A stretch of 64,000 nt of DNA, taken from assembly GCF_020099395.1 (NCBI RefSeq), contig NZ_CP083590.1, positions 7,068,001 through 7,132,000 of the forward strand. Reading direction: 5' to 3'. Shown piece by piece: positions 48,882-57,251 of the stretch. The position numbers were made by a program, and so were the translations under genes. Every line of letters begins with the position of its first letter. Positions within the stretch are counted from its first letter, which is position 1. A model generated the notes under the pieces. It did no database searches and was not told the DNA's origin. It saw only the letters and a program-made list of their open reading frames with translations. The DNA comes from Streptomyces mobaraensis (GTDB taxonomy: Bacteria > Actinomycetota > Actinomycetes > Streptomycetales > Streptomycetaceae).

Positions 48882-49249
48882 GAGGAGAGGGGCCTTTCGG
48901 TACGGGCGATGGGGTGCGGAGTAACGGGCGGTGCCGATGGTACGGGCGGAGACGGTCGATGGCCGCAAGGGCCGCGGTGGACGAAGGCGCACCTGCCGGA
49001 GGGTGCGCGAGGCGCGGGCGGACTCGGCGAACCGGCCGAGCGGGAGCCCGACGGCCGGTGCCCCGACCGCCAGTCGGCCGGCATCAGGTCGATGGGTCTG
49101 CCGCGCCTCCGCGCGATCCGTTCGGCCAGCTCCGCCGCGTCGAACGGCACGGGCAGCTCCAGGCCGTCGGCCAGCGCCCGGCACCGGCGCAGCCGCCGCC
49201 CGGCCGCCCGCCGTGCCCGCAGGGCGGCCCGCCCCGGGAGCGGCGTCAT
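48878..49249 (-). CDS. Small ORF, probable truncated ImmA/IrrE-like partner of the XRE regulator
   Basis: 123 aa, ATG at 49249 overlapping the XRE stop (ATGA) and stopping over the kinase start (ATGA). The first half (RRAAGRRLRRCRALADGLEL, PVPFDAAELAERIARRRGRPIDLMP) matches the N-terminal part of the toxin-like ImmA/IrrE proteins that usually follow this type of XRE gene in Streptomyces. The expected HExxH metalloprotease region is absent; the second half is a Ser/Pro/Arg-rich tail unlike any domain. It may be a degraded partner kept in frame by coupling with its neighbours. Confidence 0.5.
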   Translation of the reverse strand: MTPLPGRAALRARRAAGRRLRRCRALADGLELPVPFDAAELAERIARRRGRPIDLMPADWRSGHRPSGSRSAGSPSPPAPRAPSGRCAFVHRGPCGHRPSPPVPSAPPVTPHPIARTERPLSS

Positions 49250-49692
49250 GACGACGGCCGGCGCCGCTCGGCCTCGCGGCGCGCGATGGCCTCGATCAGG
49301 TCCTTCACCGTGCCCAGCCCGTCCGGGGACAGGTTGACCGCACGCAGCGCGACGTCGCGCACCCCGGCGTCCCGCATGGCGGACAGCAGCGCGACCTCCT
49401 CGGCGACCGGCACCCGGAAGAACGCGGCCAGCGCCTCCAGGTGGCGCTTGGCCGGGTTGTCGCGGCGGCCGGTGCGCAGCTGCCAGAGGTACGTGGCCGA
49501 GAACGACTCGCCCGTCGACTCCCGGCAGGCCCTGGCCACTTCCTCGTTGCTGTACGGCGTACGGTCCGGGCGCCGGACGGTCGTGAAGAGGAGCTCTATC
49601 CGTTCGGACAGCGACCGCCCCGCCCCGCCCCCGCCCGACGGCGGCCCCACCCCCTCCGGGGGCCACTCCGAGGTCTCCGACACGTCCCCCAC
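49246..49692 (-). CDS. XRE-family DNA-binding protein
   Basis: 148 aa. A Gly/Pro-rich N terminus precedes a helix-turn-helix domain of the actinobacterial type (SLSERIELLFTTVRRPDR, YSNEEVARACRESTGESFSA, YLWQLRTGRRDNPAKRHLEA, LAAFFRVPVA), then a C-terminal helical region (LLSAMRDAGVRDVALRAVNLSPDGLGTVKDLIEAI). Proteins of this kind are encoded just upstream of ImmA/IrrE-like genes and act as regulator/antitoxin-like partners. Here the partner is shortened and a PfkB kinase follows, all three joined by 4-bp overlaps. Confidence 0.82.
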   Translation of the reverse strand: MGDVSETSEWPPEGVGPPSGGGGAGRSLSERIELLFTTVRRPDRTPYSNEEVARACRESTGESFSATYLWQLRTGRRDNPAKRHLEALAAFFRVPVAEEVALLSAMRDAGVRDVALRAVNLSPDGLGTVKDLIEAIARREAERRRPSS

Positions 49693-49700
49693 CTCCCTGG

Positions 49701-50195
49701 GTGGCCGGCAGCGTCATCACCGGCAACGGCGTGTCGACCGCGATGTGTTCGCGCCCCCGGTCGTACGCCACCAAGACGATCCGCCCGGTGGTGGTCGGCG
49801 TGACCGGGCAGCAGGGCCGGCTCGTCGGGTACGGCGGGAAGTGCGTGGACATCCGGCACGGCAGCACCAAGATCGCCACCCCCGTGCAGATCTACGACTG
49901 CAACGGCACGGGCGCGCAGTGGTGGACGCTGGGCAGCGACCGCACGGTCCGGGCGCTGGGCAAGTGCCTGAACGTGGTCTGGGGACGCGGCGAGAACGGC
50001 ACCGGGGTGGAGATCTACGACTGCGTCCCCGCCAGCCAGGGCGAGCAGTGGATCCCGCAGGCGGACGGCTCGCTGAAGAACGTCCTCACCGGCAAGTGCC
50101 TCGACCTCCTGGGCTTCGACACCACGAACACCCGGCAGTTGGGGATCTGGGACTGCGACGGGCTCGCCAACCAGAAGTGGGTGCTGACGCCCTGA
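49701..50195 (+). CDS. Ricin-B-type lectin (beta-trefoil) fragment
   Basis: 164 aa. From about residue 38 it is a complete three-lobed CBM13/ricin-B fold: lobes centred on GKCVDIRHGS...QIYDCNGTGAQWW, GKCLNVVWG...EIYDCVPASQGEQWI and GKCLDLLGFD...GIWDCDGLANQKW, each with the Cys pair and QxW-type end. Such domains bind galactose/xylan-type sugars on secreted hydrolases. Here there is no signal peptide and no catalytic domain, and the reading frame opens only 8 bp from the divergent XRE start, so the piece is probably the 3' end of a lost larger gene. The start is arbitrary. Confidence 0.65.
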   Translation: MAGSVITGNGVSTAMCSRPRSYATKTIRPVVVGVTGQQGRLVGYGGKCVDIRHGSTKIATPVQIYDCNGTGAQWWTLGSDRTVRALGKCLNVVWGRGENGTGVEIYDCVPASQGEQWIPQADGSLKNVLTGKCLDLLGFDTTNTRQLGIWDCDGLANQKWVLTP

Positions 50196-50502
50196 CACCC
50201 TGACGCTCCGCCAGGGCTGAGGCGTCCGATCGGAGACGGGTTCGGGGTTCCGCGCCGGGCAAGGGGGGCGGCGCGGGATCCCGGGCCCGTTCCCCTCAGG
50301 CCTCCTCGTCACGTCTCCTCGTCCGCGCCGCGCGGACCGCCCCGGTGGGCCGGGTTCTTGGTGCTCAGCAGGCCAGGATGACGCCCCGGCGCCCGGCCGT
50401 CCGCCCGGTTTCGCCGGACGGATCCGTGGCACCCGCGTTGTGCCGGCGGTTCGCGGCGTACGGCAGTGGCGGCCGCGGCGGACGGGAGGAACGGAGGACG
50501 TC
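50196..50502. other. Intergenic stretch, nothing recognised
   Basis: About 300 bp with no supported gene or strong hairpin. The right end carries the ribosome-binding region of the next small membrane protein. Confidence 0.5.
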
Positions 50503-50904
50503 ATGACGGTGAAGGCGGGGGCGAACGGATCGCCACTGGACGGGCCGTGGCCCGAGGCGGCGGGACGGCTCTGGCGGGACGTGTCCGGGCTGGTGCGCGA
50601 GGAGGCCGGCGGCCCCGCCGGCCCGCTGACCACGGCGGTCGGCCGGGCGCGCCTCGCCGGGACCGCGATGGCGCTCAGCGGCGCCCTGGGCGCGCTCTCC
50701 CTCGTCTCCGCGCACCAGGCCCTGCTGCGGGCCACCGAGCGGATCATGCCGCCGTCCCGGGCGGCCTGGACCCTGGCGGCCGGCTACGCCGGCGCCGCCG
50801 TCGGCCTCACCCGCCTGCGGCGCTCCGCCTCCCGCGCCGCGCGGCGCTCCTCCGCGGAAGCCGTGGAACGGGTGCTGGCGGAGCTGGCCGCGTCCGGGGT
50901 GTGA
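50503..50904 (+). CDS. Small membrane protein, phage holin/DUF1469-like
   Basis: 133 aa; the ATG at 50503 has GGAGGAACGGAGGA upstream. A soluble amphipathic N terminus (LWRDVSGLVREEAG) leads into two hydrophobic helices (LAGTAMALSGALGALSLVSA and AWTLAAGYAGAAVGLT) and a basic C-terminal helix (SRAARRSSAEAVERVLAEL). The order of an amphipathic head, two transmembrane helices and a charged tail is that of the actinobacterial holin superfamily III/DUF1469 membrane proteins, whose role in Streptomyces is unclear. No phage genes are nearby. Confidence 0.6.
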   Translation: MTVKAGANGSPLDGPWPEAAGRLWRDVSGLVREEAGGPAGPLTTAVGRARLAGTAMALSGALGALSLVSAHQALLRATERIMPPSRAAWTLAAGYAGAAVGLTRLRRSASRAARRSSAEAVERVLAELAASGV

Positions 50905-50952
50905 CCGGTCGCCCGTTCCGTGGCCGTCCGTTCCGTGACCGGTCGCCCGGGG

Positions 50953-51372
50953 TCAGTCGTGGCGGACGACGCAGAGCGCCCAGATGACGAACGCGCACAC
51001 CGCCATGACGACGACCGACCACAGCGGGAAGTACGGCAGGGACAGGAAGTTGGCGATGAGGATGAGCGCCGCGAGGGCGATGCCCAGCACCCGCGCCCAG
51101 GCGGAGACCTTGAACAGGCCGACGCCCACCATGATGGCCGCGATGCCGAGGAAGAGGTGCACCCATCCCCAGCCCGCCACGTTGAACTTGTAGACGTAGT
51201 TCGGCGCGTTGACGAACACGGTGTCGTGGACGATCGCCGATATGCCCCTGAGTACGTTCAGGAAGCCGTCGATCAACAGCATCACGGCAGCGAAGACCGT
51301 CAGCCCGGTCGCGACCGTCAGCGACCTGTCGCTGTAGTGATGAGTGGTGTGCGACTGCGGGGAGTGCGACAT
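50953..51372 (-). CDS. Small four-helix membrane protein, DUF7144-like
   Basis: 139 aa from the ATG at 51372 (AGGAGAGAG 3 nt upstream). It has a short His/Ser-rich N terminus and four hydrophobic helices: TVATGLTVFAAVMLLIDGFL, a helix in GWGWVHLFLGIAAIMVGVGL, VLGIALAALILIANFL and WSVVVMAVCAFVIWAL. The GISAI, YVYKFNVAGWGWVHL and DGFLNVLRGI segments are those of the conserved actinobacterial DUF7144-type family. The function is unknown. Confidence 0.75.
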   Translation of the reverse strand: MSHSPQSHTTHHYSDRSLTVATGLTVFAAVMLLIDGFLNVLRGISAIVHDTVFVNAPNYVYKFNVAGWGWVHLFLGIAAIMVGVGLFKVSAWARVLGIALAALILIANFLSLPYFPLWSVVVMAVCAFVIWALCVVRHD

Positions 51373-51662
51373 GGTCTCTCTCCTAGTCCGGATGGCCTCC
51401 CGAAGTCGGCGAGTCCCGAGGACCGGGGGAGGAGGCGCGCGGCCCGCCCGGGAACGCGTGCCGGCTCGGCCCGTGCCCGGAGGCGGTTGCGGCCCACCCC
51501 GGAGGGGGTTCGTACTCCACCCCGCGCCCTTGCCGCACGGGGTGGGGCGACCGACGGAGACCGCTCGTTCCATCCTCACCACGCCGTGCCGTTGATCGCA
51601 CCTCGGCCCCGGAAGCCGCCTCCACCTGCGGCGACGCCGGCAGCTCGCGCTAGGGTGCGCCG

Positions 51663-52604
51663 GTGAGTCTTTACATCGTCGTCGGATACGGGCCCGCCGG
51701 TGCGGCCGCCGCCCGGCTCCTGGCCGGACAGGGCCATACGGTACGCGTCGTCACCCGGTCGGGCCGGGCTCCCGAGCCCGGCATCGAACACGTCGCCCTG
51801 GACGCGACGGACGCGGCGCGGCTGGCCGGGGCCGCGCGGGGCGCCACCGCGATCCTCGGCTGCGCCGCGCCGCCCTACCACCGCTGGACGAAGGAGTGGC
51901 CACCGCTGGCCGCGTCGCTCGCCGAGGCGGCGGAGGCGACCGGCGCCGTCCTGGTCATGCTGGGCAATCTGTACGGCTACGGCCCGGTGGGCGGGCCCCT
52001 GACCGAGGACCTGCCACTCGCGGCGACCGGCCCCAAGGGGCGGGTGCGCGCCGCCGCGTGGGAGCGGGTGCGGACCCTGCACGAGCAGGGGCGCGTCAGG
52101 GCGGTCGAGATACGGGCCTCCGACTTCTTCGGGCCCGGCGTGACCGACGGCGGCCATCTGGCCGGTCGCTTCATGCCCCCGCTGCTGCGCGGCAAGGCGG
52201 TCACCGCGCTCGGCGACCCGGACGCCCCGCACAGCTGGAGCTACCTTCCCGACGTGGCCGCGGCCCTGGTGGAGGCCGCGGGCGAGGAACGCGCCTGGGG
52301 CCGCGCGTGGCACGTTCCCACGGAACCGCCGCTCTCCGTCCGGGAGATGGCGGACCGCCTCGCCGCCGCGGCCGGAACGGCACCCGTCGCCGTCCGGCCG
52401 ACGCCGGCGGCCGTCCTGGGGGTGGCGTCGCTGTTCTCCCCGCTGCTGCGCGAGCTGAAGGAGATCCGCTACCAGTTCGACCGGCCGTTCGTCGTCGACT
52501 CCGGCGCCTACCGGTCCGCTTTCACGGTCCGTTCGACGCCCGTCGACGAACAGGTCGAGGCCACGGTCGCGTGGTGGCGGGAGCGCCTGGCCGCCGGCGG
52601 GTGA
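51663..52604 (+). CDS. NAD(P)-dependent epimerase/NmrA-like protein
   Basis: 313 aa from GTG 51663. Extended-SDR fold with an unusual nucleotide loop (YIVVGYGPAGAAAARLLAGQ, GxGPxG in place of GxxGxxG), then VRVVTRSGR (basic end of strand 2, NADPH-type), a central VLVMLGNLYGYGPVGGPLTE, EIRASDFFGPGV and a substrate-side segment HSWSYLPDVAAALVEA. The second catalytic Lys of YxxxK is not obvious: the Tyr in NLYGYGP is followed only by later basic residues. Family relatives act on sugars or serve as redox sensors, and no substrate can be named. It is followed by a strong bidirectional terminator. Confidence 0.75.
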   Translation: MSLYIVVGYGPAGAAAARLLAGQGHTVRVVTRSGRAPEPGIEHVALDATDAARLAGAARGATAILGCAAPPYHRWTKEWPPLAASLAEAAEATGAVLVMLGNLYGYGPVGGPLTEDLPLAATGPKGRVRAAAWERVRTLHEQGRVRAVEIRASDFFGPGVTDGGHLAGRFMPPLLRGKAVTALGDPDAPHSWSYLPDVAAALVEAAGEERAWGRAWHVPTEPPLSVREMADRLAAAAGTAPVAVRPTPAAVLGVASLFSPLLRELKEIRYQFDRPFVVDSGAYRSAFTVRSTPVDEQVEATVAWWRERLAAGG

Positions 52605-52680
52605 ATCCCGCGCGCGGCGGCCCTGGGCACCGTGGGAATTCCTTTCCGGAAATCCGCGGTGACAGTCCCCCTTTCCCGCT

Positions 52681-52715
52681 CGGGCCCCCTTTCCCGCGCG
52701 GGGAAAGGGGGCCCG
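52681..52715. terminator. 15-bp perfect hairpin between convergent genes
   Basis: Arms 52681-52695 (CGGGCCCCCTTTCCC) and 52701-52715 are exact reverse complements with a 5-nt loop. It sits 77 nt past the epimerase stop and 18 nt past the stop of the convergent secreted protein, so it can end both transcripts. Confidence 0.85.
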
Positions 52716-52732
52716 TCACCTCCCGGAGGACG

Positions 52733-53164
52733 TCAGCGGACGAACTTCCAGGTGATTCCGTTGACCACACCCCGGTCCAGCGGCGCGAGCTTGCGGAAAG
52801 CCGTCTGGCTGAGGTCCAGGTGCGTCCGGTCGCAGGACGGACACTTGTCCCGGACCGGGACCCGTATGGTCTTTCCGTTGTAGGAGACCTCCACCGAGAC
52901 GCCTCTGCACAGCGGGTCGTTGTTGGGGTTCGGGGAGGTCCACCAGGCGGCGGGTACCGCGACCAGGTCCTGCGACGAGGCGTCGATCGGTGTTCCGCAG
53001 GCGCCGTAACCCTTGTCGTTGTAGTAGGTCATCTTGCCGGTCATCGTCTGGCCGATCGGAATGTCGGCCGACGCCGGTCCCGCGCCGAGGGCGATACCCG
53101 TGGCGGCGGCGACCAGAGCGCAGGCGGCGAAACGAACTCGGCGCACTCGCCTGAATTCACGCAT
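52733..53164 (-). CDS. Secreted DPBB-fold protein, Streptomyces papain-inhibitor (SPI)-like
   Basis: 143 aa from the ATG at 53164 (AGGAGGAGAC upstream). Signal peptide: basic REFRRVRRVRF, hydrophobic AACALVAAATGIALGAG, cleavage after ASA (about residue 33). The mature part (DIPIGQTMTGKMTYYNDKGY, ACGTPIDASSQDLVA, CRGVSVEVSYNGKTIRVPV, RDKCPSCDRTHLDLS, AFRKLAPLDRG) is a double-psi beta-barrel with four Cys, as in the Streptomyces mobaraensis papain inhibitor and barwin/expansin-like proteins. A role as secreted cysteine-protease inhibitor or transglutaminase substrate is likely from the family, but specificity needs a close comparison. Confidence 0.82.
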   Translation of the reverse strand: MREFRRVRRVRFAACALVAAATGIALGAGPASADIPIGQTMTGKMTYYNDKGYGACGTPIDASSQDLVAVPAAWWTSPNPNNDPLCRGVSVEVSYNGKTIRVPVRDKCPSCDRTHLDLSQTAFRKLAPLDRGVVNGITWKFVR

Positions 53165-53503
53165 GGTGATGTCTCCTCCTGAGGCAGGGGAATACGACAC
53201 GTAGAGCAGGAGCAGGAGCAGGAGCCGGAGTCGGAAAGGCGCTCGTCGACTCGGTCTCCGGCTTCGGGACCCATGGATTTCACGGTCCCCGGTGTCCCCG
53301 CAACCCCCGTCGGCCCCAGTTGTCCGGAACTGAGTGGTCCATGAACTCAGTTGGGCCGGAACACCGCCGGTCCGTCCGAAAACACACCGGAACACCCGGG
53401 TGCGGTCAAACACCCGGGTACGGTGAAACGTCCGGGCACGCCGGGCGCTTGAGGGCCACGGGTGCCGGACGGGAGGGAGAGGGCCGATGAAGGCCTGTTC
53501 GGA
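53165..53503. other. Intergenic stretch with two short tandem repeats
   Basis: Upstream of the secreted protein lies an (AGGAGC)n-type run at about 53204-53225. Farther right an 18-bp unit is repeated at 53392-53409 and 53410-53427 (acacccgggtRcggtSaa) with a third degenerate copy. The stretch must hold the promoter of the secreted protein; no gene is supported. Confidence 0.6.
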
Positions 53504-55984
53504 TTACGCCCGTTCCGTACGGGGCGCGGGCTCCGGAGGAAGGTGGACGGACAGCAGGCACACGTCGTCGCGCTGCTCGTCGGGGAGCAGCCGGGCGAGG
53601 AGCGCGTCGAGGGAGCCGTTGCCGCCGCGCGGCGGCACGCTCCGTACGGCCTCGGTGAGCCGGTCGAGGCCGGCGTCGAGGTGCTCGCCGGGGCGCTCGA
53701 TCAGCCCGTCGGTGTACATCAGCAGATGGTCACCCGGCTCGATCCGGCAGGTGGCCTCCCCGTAGGAGGGCCGCAGGGTCGCGCCGAGCAGGACGCCCTC
53801 GGGCGGGGTCAGGTACTCCGCCTTGCCCTGCCGGACGAGCAGGGGCGGTGGGTGGCCGGCCTGGGCCCAGGTCAGGCAGCGCTCGGTGGGGTCGTAGCGG
53901 CCGAGGACCATGGTGGCCGTGGCATGCCCGTCCGGGGTGTGCAGCAGCAGGGTGTTGAGCCGGTGCAGGGCGCCGGTCAGCGAGGAGCCGGTGAACACCA
54001 TGCCCTTGGCGGTGAAGCGCAGTTGCGCCATGGTGGCCACCGCGTCGATGCCGTGCCCGGCGACGTCCCCGACGGCGAACAGGACGCAGCCGTCGGGCAT
54101 CTCGACGGCGCTGTACCAGTCACCGCCCACGCTGAGGTCGTCGTGTGACGGCAGGTAGGCGACGTCGACGCGGAGGTCCGCGAGGTTCAGGGACTGGGTG
54201 GGCAGCGGCAGCAGCGCGTGCTGGAGCCGCGCCGCCACCAGGCGTTCCGTCTGGAGCACGTTGCGCTGGGCGAGCACCGCCTGCTGGGACTCCAGCAGGG
54301 CCAGTTCCGCGCGCCGCCGGGCGGTGAGGTCCATGATGACGCCGTGCACCTCGACGGGTGTGCCGTCGGCGTCCGGCAGCGTCTCGGCGACGATCCGCAG
54401 GTGCTTGACGCCGGAGGCGGTCGCGAACCGGAACAGGTGGTCCATGGGCGTCCCGTCGGCCAGGAGCGCCTGGACGGCCCGGGCGAAGTCCGGCAGGTCC
54501 TCCGGCAGCAGGTGGCGCGGCAGTTCGTCGAGGCGCATCGGCCCCAGCGAACGGTCGCGGCCGAGGATCTCGTAGACCTGCGGCGACCAGGTGACGGAAT
54601 CGGTGGCCAGGTTCCAGTCCGTCCAGCCGAGGTTGCCCAGCCGCTGGAGGTCGGCGAGCAGCTCCCGCTGCCGGGTCTCGGTGTCGTGGCCGGTCCAGCA
54701 CACGACGAGGGAGCCGCCCAGGCGCGACACCCGCAGCGAGTAGACGGACTGCCTGCGGACGCCGGCGACGACCTCCTCGTAGGCGAACGGCTCGCTCTGG
54801 TACGGCTGCCCGGTCTCCAGAGTGTGGAGGTAGCCGTGCCAGGCGGAGGATCCGGCCATGGTCGGGTAGCACTCCAGGACGCGCAGGCCGACGAGCTGGC
54901 GTCCCCGCCGGCCGGCGACGTCGGTGGACTGCGGCGCGGCGGCGTCGATCCGGAAGTCCTCGACCTTGCCCGTCGCCGACCGCAGGGGCGTGAGCAGGGC
55001 CGCCGGGCCCATCAGCGCGTCGAAGACCGCCTGCACGGATTCGGTGAGGGGCGGGCCGGGCCGGCCGGCCGGTGTGTCGCACATCCGCAGACTCCCCGCG
55101 CACAGTCGGGCGACCGCCCGCAGCAGCTCCCGGACGGCCGGATCGAAGGGGGCGTCGACGGTACGGAGGACGCCCAGGGCGGCGGTGACCGTACCGCCGG
55201 TGACCACGGGGAGCCAGGCCCGCGTCAGCCACCGGCGGCCCTGCTCGTCGATCAGGTGGTAGCGCAGCGCGTCCCGCGCGGGGTCCTCCAGCCAGACGGG
55301 CTCGCCCCGGCGCACGACGTCCTGCGCGGCGATGCCGCTGACGGGCGGTACGGACCGCCACTGGGCGGCGACGGCGGCCCCGGTGCCGGCGTGGCCGCCG
55401 AGCTCCAGCACGCCGTCCGGGGTGCTGAGGAAGATCATGACGGCATCGGCGCGGACCGGCGGCCCGGCCAGGTGGTCCAGCAGCGTCCCGGCGAGCTCCT
55501 GCGGGCCCGAGACGCGGGCCAGGGCCTCGCCGACCGCGCCCAGGACCTCCGCGTGCGTCCGGTTCCCGGCGGTTCCCGGCGGGGCGTGGCGGGTGTAGCG
55601 CATGGAGTCGAACACCGAGCCGCCGCCCTCCGGCCCGCCGGGCCCATCCGCTTCATGGGGCCCGTGTGCTCCCCCCGGCCCGGGAGGCTTCCGGGCGGCG
55701 GGGACGGCGCCGCCCTGCGGCAGGTCGCCCAGGACGATCCAGCACTCCTCCATCAACGTCCGGCCGGCGGTGCGCGCGCGCCGCGTCAGGTGCTCGTAAG
55801 CCGCCGTCGCGGAGCAGTCGGAGCGCGCCATCAGCACACCCTTGGCGCGTTCCAGCACGGCCGTGGTGGACGCCAGGTGCTCCAGCCGCTCGTTCTCCGC
55901 CCGTAGCTTGGCCACCACCTTCGCCAGTGCGACGACGTCGGGTTCGACGCCGGACTTCTCGTCCTGGACAGACTCGCTCGTCAC
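53504..55984 (-). CDS. ANTAR-GAF-PAS-SpoIIE-type serine phosphatase regulator
   Basis: 826 aa from GTG 55984 (an earlier in-frame start is possible; no clear ribosome-binding site). Domains in order: a coiled coil with an ANTAR-like segment (VVAKLRAENERLEHL, VLERAKGVLMARSDCSATAA, residues ~15-75), a Gly/Pro linker, a GAF domain (~130-285), two PAS-like regions (~290-420 and ~430-550, the second ending DLTARRRAELALLES), then a SpoIIE/PP2C phosphatase (~570-820) with SVGGDWYSAVEMPDG, FAVGDVAGHGIDA and MYTDGLIERPGE carrying the metal-binding Asp residues. Such proteins are common in Streptomyces and dephosphorylate anti-anti-sigma factors under control of a sensed ligand. The ANTAR segment, normally RNA-binding, is unusual at the N terminus. 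Confidence 0.85.
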   Translation of the reverse strand: MTSESVQDEKSGVEPDVVALAKVVAKLRAENERLEHLASTTAVLERAKGVLMARSDCSATAAYEHLTRRARTAGRTLMEECWIVLGDLPQGGAVPAARKPPGPGGAHGPHEADGPGGPEGGGSVFDSMRYTRHAPPGTAGNRTHAEVLGAVGEALARVSGPQELAGTLLDHLAGPPVRADAVMIFLSTPDGVLELGGHAGTGAAVAAQWRSVPPVSGIAAQDVVRRGEPVWLEDPARDALRYHLIDEQGRRWLTRAWLPVVTGGTVTAALGVLRTVDAPFDPAVRELLRAVARLCAGSLRMCDTPAGRPGPPLTESVQAVFDALMGPAALLTPLRSATGKVEDFRIDAAAPQSTDVAGRRGRQLVGLRVLECYPTMAGSSAWHGYLHTLETGQPYQSEPFAYEEVVAGVRRQSVYSLRVSRLGGSLVVCWTGHDTETRQRELLADLQRLGNLGWTDWNLATDSVTWSPQVYEILGRDRSLGPMRLDELPRHLLPEDLPDFARAVQALLADGTPMDHLFRFATASGVKHLRIVAETLPDADGTPVEVHGVIMDLTARRRAELALLESQQAVLAQRNVLQTERLVAARLQHALLPLPTQSLNLADLRVDVAYLPSHDDLSVGGDWYSAVEMPDGCVLFAVGDVAGHGIDAVATMAQLRFTAKGMVFTGSSLTGALHRLNTLLLHTPDGHATATMVLGRYDPTERCLTWAQAGHPPPLLVRQGKAEYLTPPEGVLLGATLRPSYGEATCRIEPGDHLLMYTDGLIERPGEHLDAGLDRLTEAVRSVPPRGGNGSLDALLARLLPDEQRDDVCLLSVHLPPEPAPRTERA

Positions 55985-56378
55985 GCCCCGAGCATGGCAC
56001 AGACGGCCGCCGCCCGGCCCGTTTCCGCACATCAGGGCGGGCGCTCGGCCGGACGTTCGGGTGGTGCTCCGTCTCCTTTTCCCCCTCTCATGCTCCCAGG
56101 AACCATGGTGGCGCGGAAGGGAGTTCACGGTCCGGCGGCCGACGGCGGCGGGCGGGCGGAGAGTCCGCCCGAGGTCGGCGGAACCGGGTGAACACCGCCG
56201 GCCGCTTCGCTACCGTGGAGGGGGCGAACCGCTACAAGGCCCGCATGACGGCCACTTCGCCCTTCCGGGACACCTCTACACCTTTGCCTTCGCTCCGGGC
56301 CCCGCAGATCGGCGGCCCGCGAGCCCGTCCGGCGCGCCGGGAACAGGTCCGGGACAGGCCGGGAGAGGACACGAATCG
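55985..56378. other. Divergent intergenic region
   Basis: About 390 bp between the phosphatase and the SDR gene; it must carry both promoters. No hairpin or repeat strong enough to call was seen, and I could not place -10/-35 boxes reliably. Confidence 0.5.
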
Positions 56379-57194
56379 GTGAACGGATCCATGCGGGACA
56401 AGGTCGTCCTCGTGACCGGCGCGGCCCGCGGCCAGGGCCGCGCGCACGTCGTGCGGCTGGCCGGCGAGGGCGCCGACGTGATCGCCGTCGACCTGTGCGG
56501 CCGGCTGCCCGGCGTCGCCTACGCCTCCCCGGTGCCGGAGGACCTCGACGAGACCGTCGCCCTGGGAGAGGCGCACGGCCGGCGGGTCGTCCCGCTCGTG
56601 GCCGACGTCCGCGACCTCCCCGGACTCCGGAAGGCCGTGGACGGGGCCGTGGAGACCCTGGGCCGGCTGGACGCCGTGGTGGCCAACGCGGGCATCTGCG
56701 TCCCGTGCGCCTGGGACCGGGTCACCGAGGAGATCTTCCGGGACACCATGGACGTCAACGTCCGCGGCACCTGGAACACGGTGATGGCGACCGCGCCGCA
56801 CCTGGTGGCGGCGGGCGGCGGGTCCGTCGTGCTGATGAGCTCGTCGGCGGGGCTCAAGGTCCAGCCGTTCATGATCCCCTACACCACCAGCAAGTTCGCG
56901 GTGCGCGGGATGGCGAAGGCGTTCGCCGCCGAGCTGGCCCGGTTCGGCATCCGGGTCAACAGCGTCCACCCGACGGGCGTCGACACCGTCATGGGCGGCC
57001 GGGCGATGCTCACCCGCGTCGCCGAGGCGAGCATGGCCGACCCGCGGCTGCGCGGGATGCTGGTCAACATGCAGCCGGTGGACGGGATCTCGGCGGAGGA
57101 CGTGGCCGAGGCCGTGCTGTTCCTGGTGTCGGACGCGTCACGGCACGTGACCGCGCACGCCCTGGCCGTGGACGCGGGCGTCAGCGAGTTCTGA
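56379..57194 (+). CDS. Mycofactocin-type SDR family oxidoreductase
   Basis: 271 aa from GTG 56379 (GGAGAGGA about 10 nt upstream); the ATG at 56391 is the alternative. SDR motifs: TGAARGQGRAH, which with the following VIAVDLC is the hallmark of carveol-dehydrogenase/mycofactocin-coupled SDRs (NAD-binding with Asp at the end of strand 2), then VANAGI, VLMSSSAGLK, YTTSK (catalytic Tyr and Lys) and a Thr/Val loop VHPTGVDTVMGG. In mycobacteria these enzymes hold NAD tightly and pass electrons to mycofactocin; no mycofactocin gene is seen here. It runs in the same direction as the MaoC-like gene, 57 nt ahead of it, and the pair fits a beta-hydroxyacyl or alcohol oxidation step. Confidence 0.82.
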   Translation: MNGSMRDKVVLVTGAARGQGRAHVVRLAGEGADVIAVDLCGRLPGVAYASPVPEDLDETVALGEAHGRRVVPLVADVRDLPGLRKAVDGAVETLGRLDAVVANAGICVPCAWDRVTEEIFRDTMDVNVRGTWNTVMATAPHLVAAGGGSVVLMSSSAGLKVQPFMIPYTTSKFAVRGMAKAFAAELARFGIRVNSVHPTGVDTVMGGRAMLTRVAEASMADPRLRGMLVNMQPVDGISAEDVAEAVLFLVSDASRHVTAHALAVDAGVSEF

Positions 57195-57251
57195 ACCCCG
57201 GCTGTCCCGGCACCACCCGCCGCCATCCCTCACAGACGGGCCGGTTCCGCC

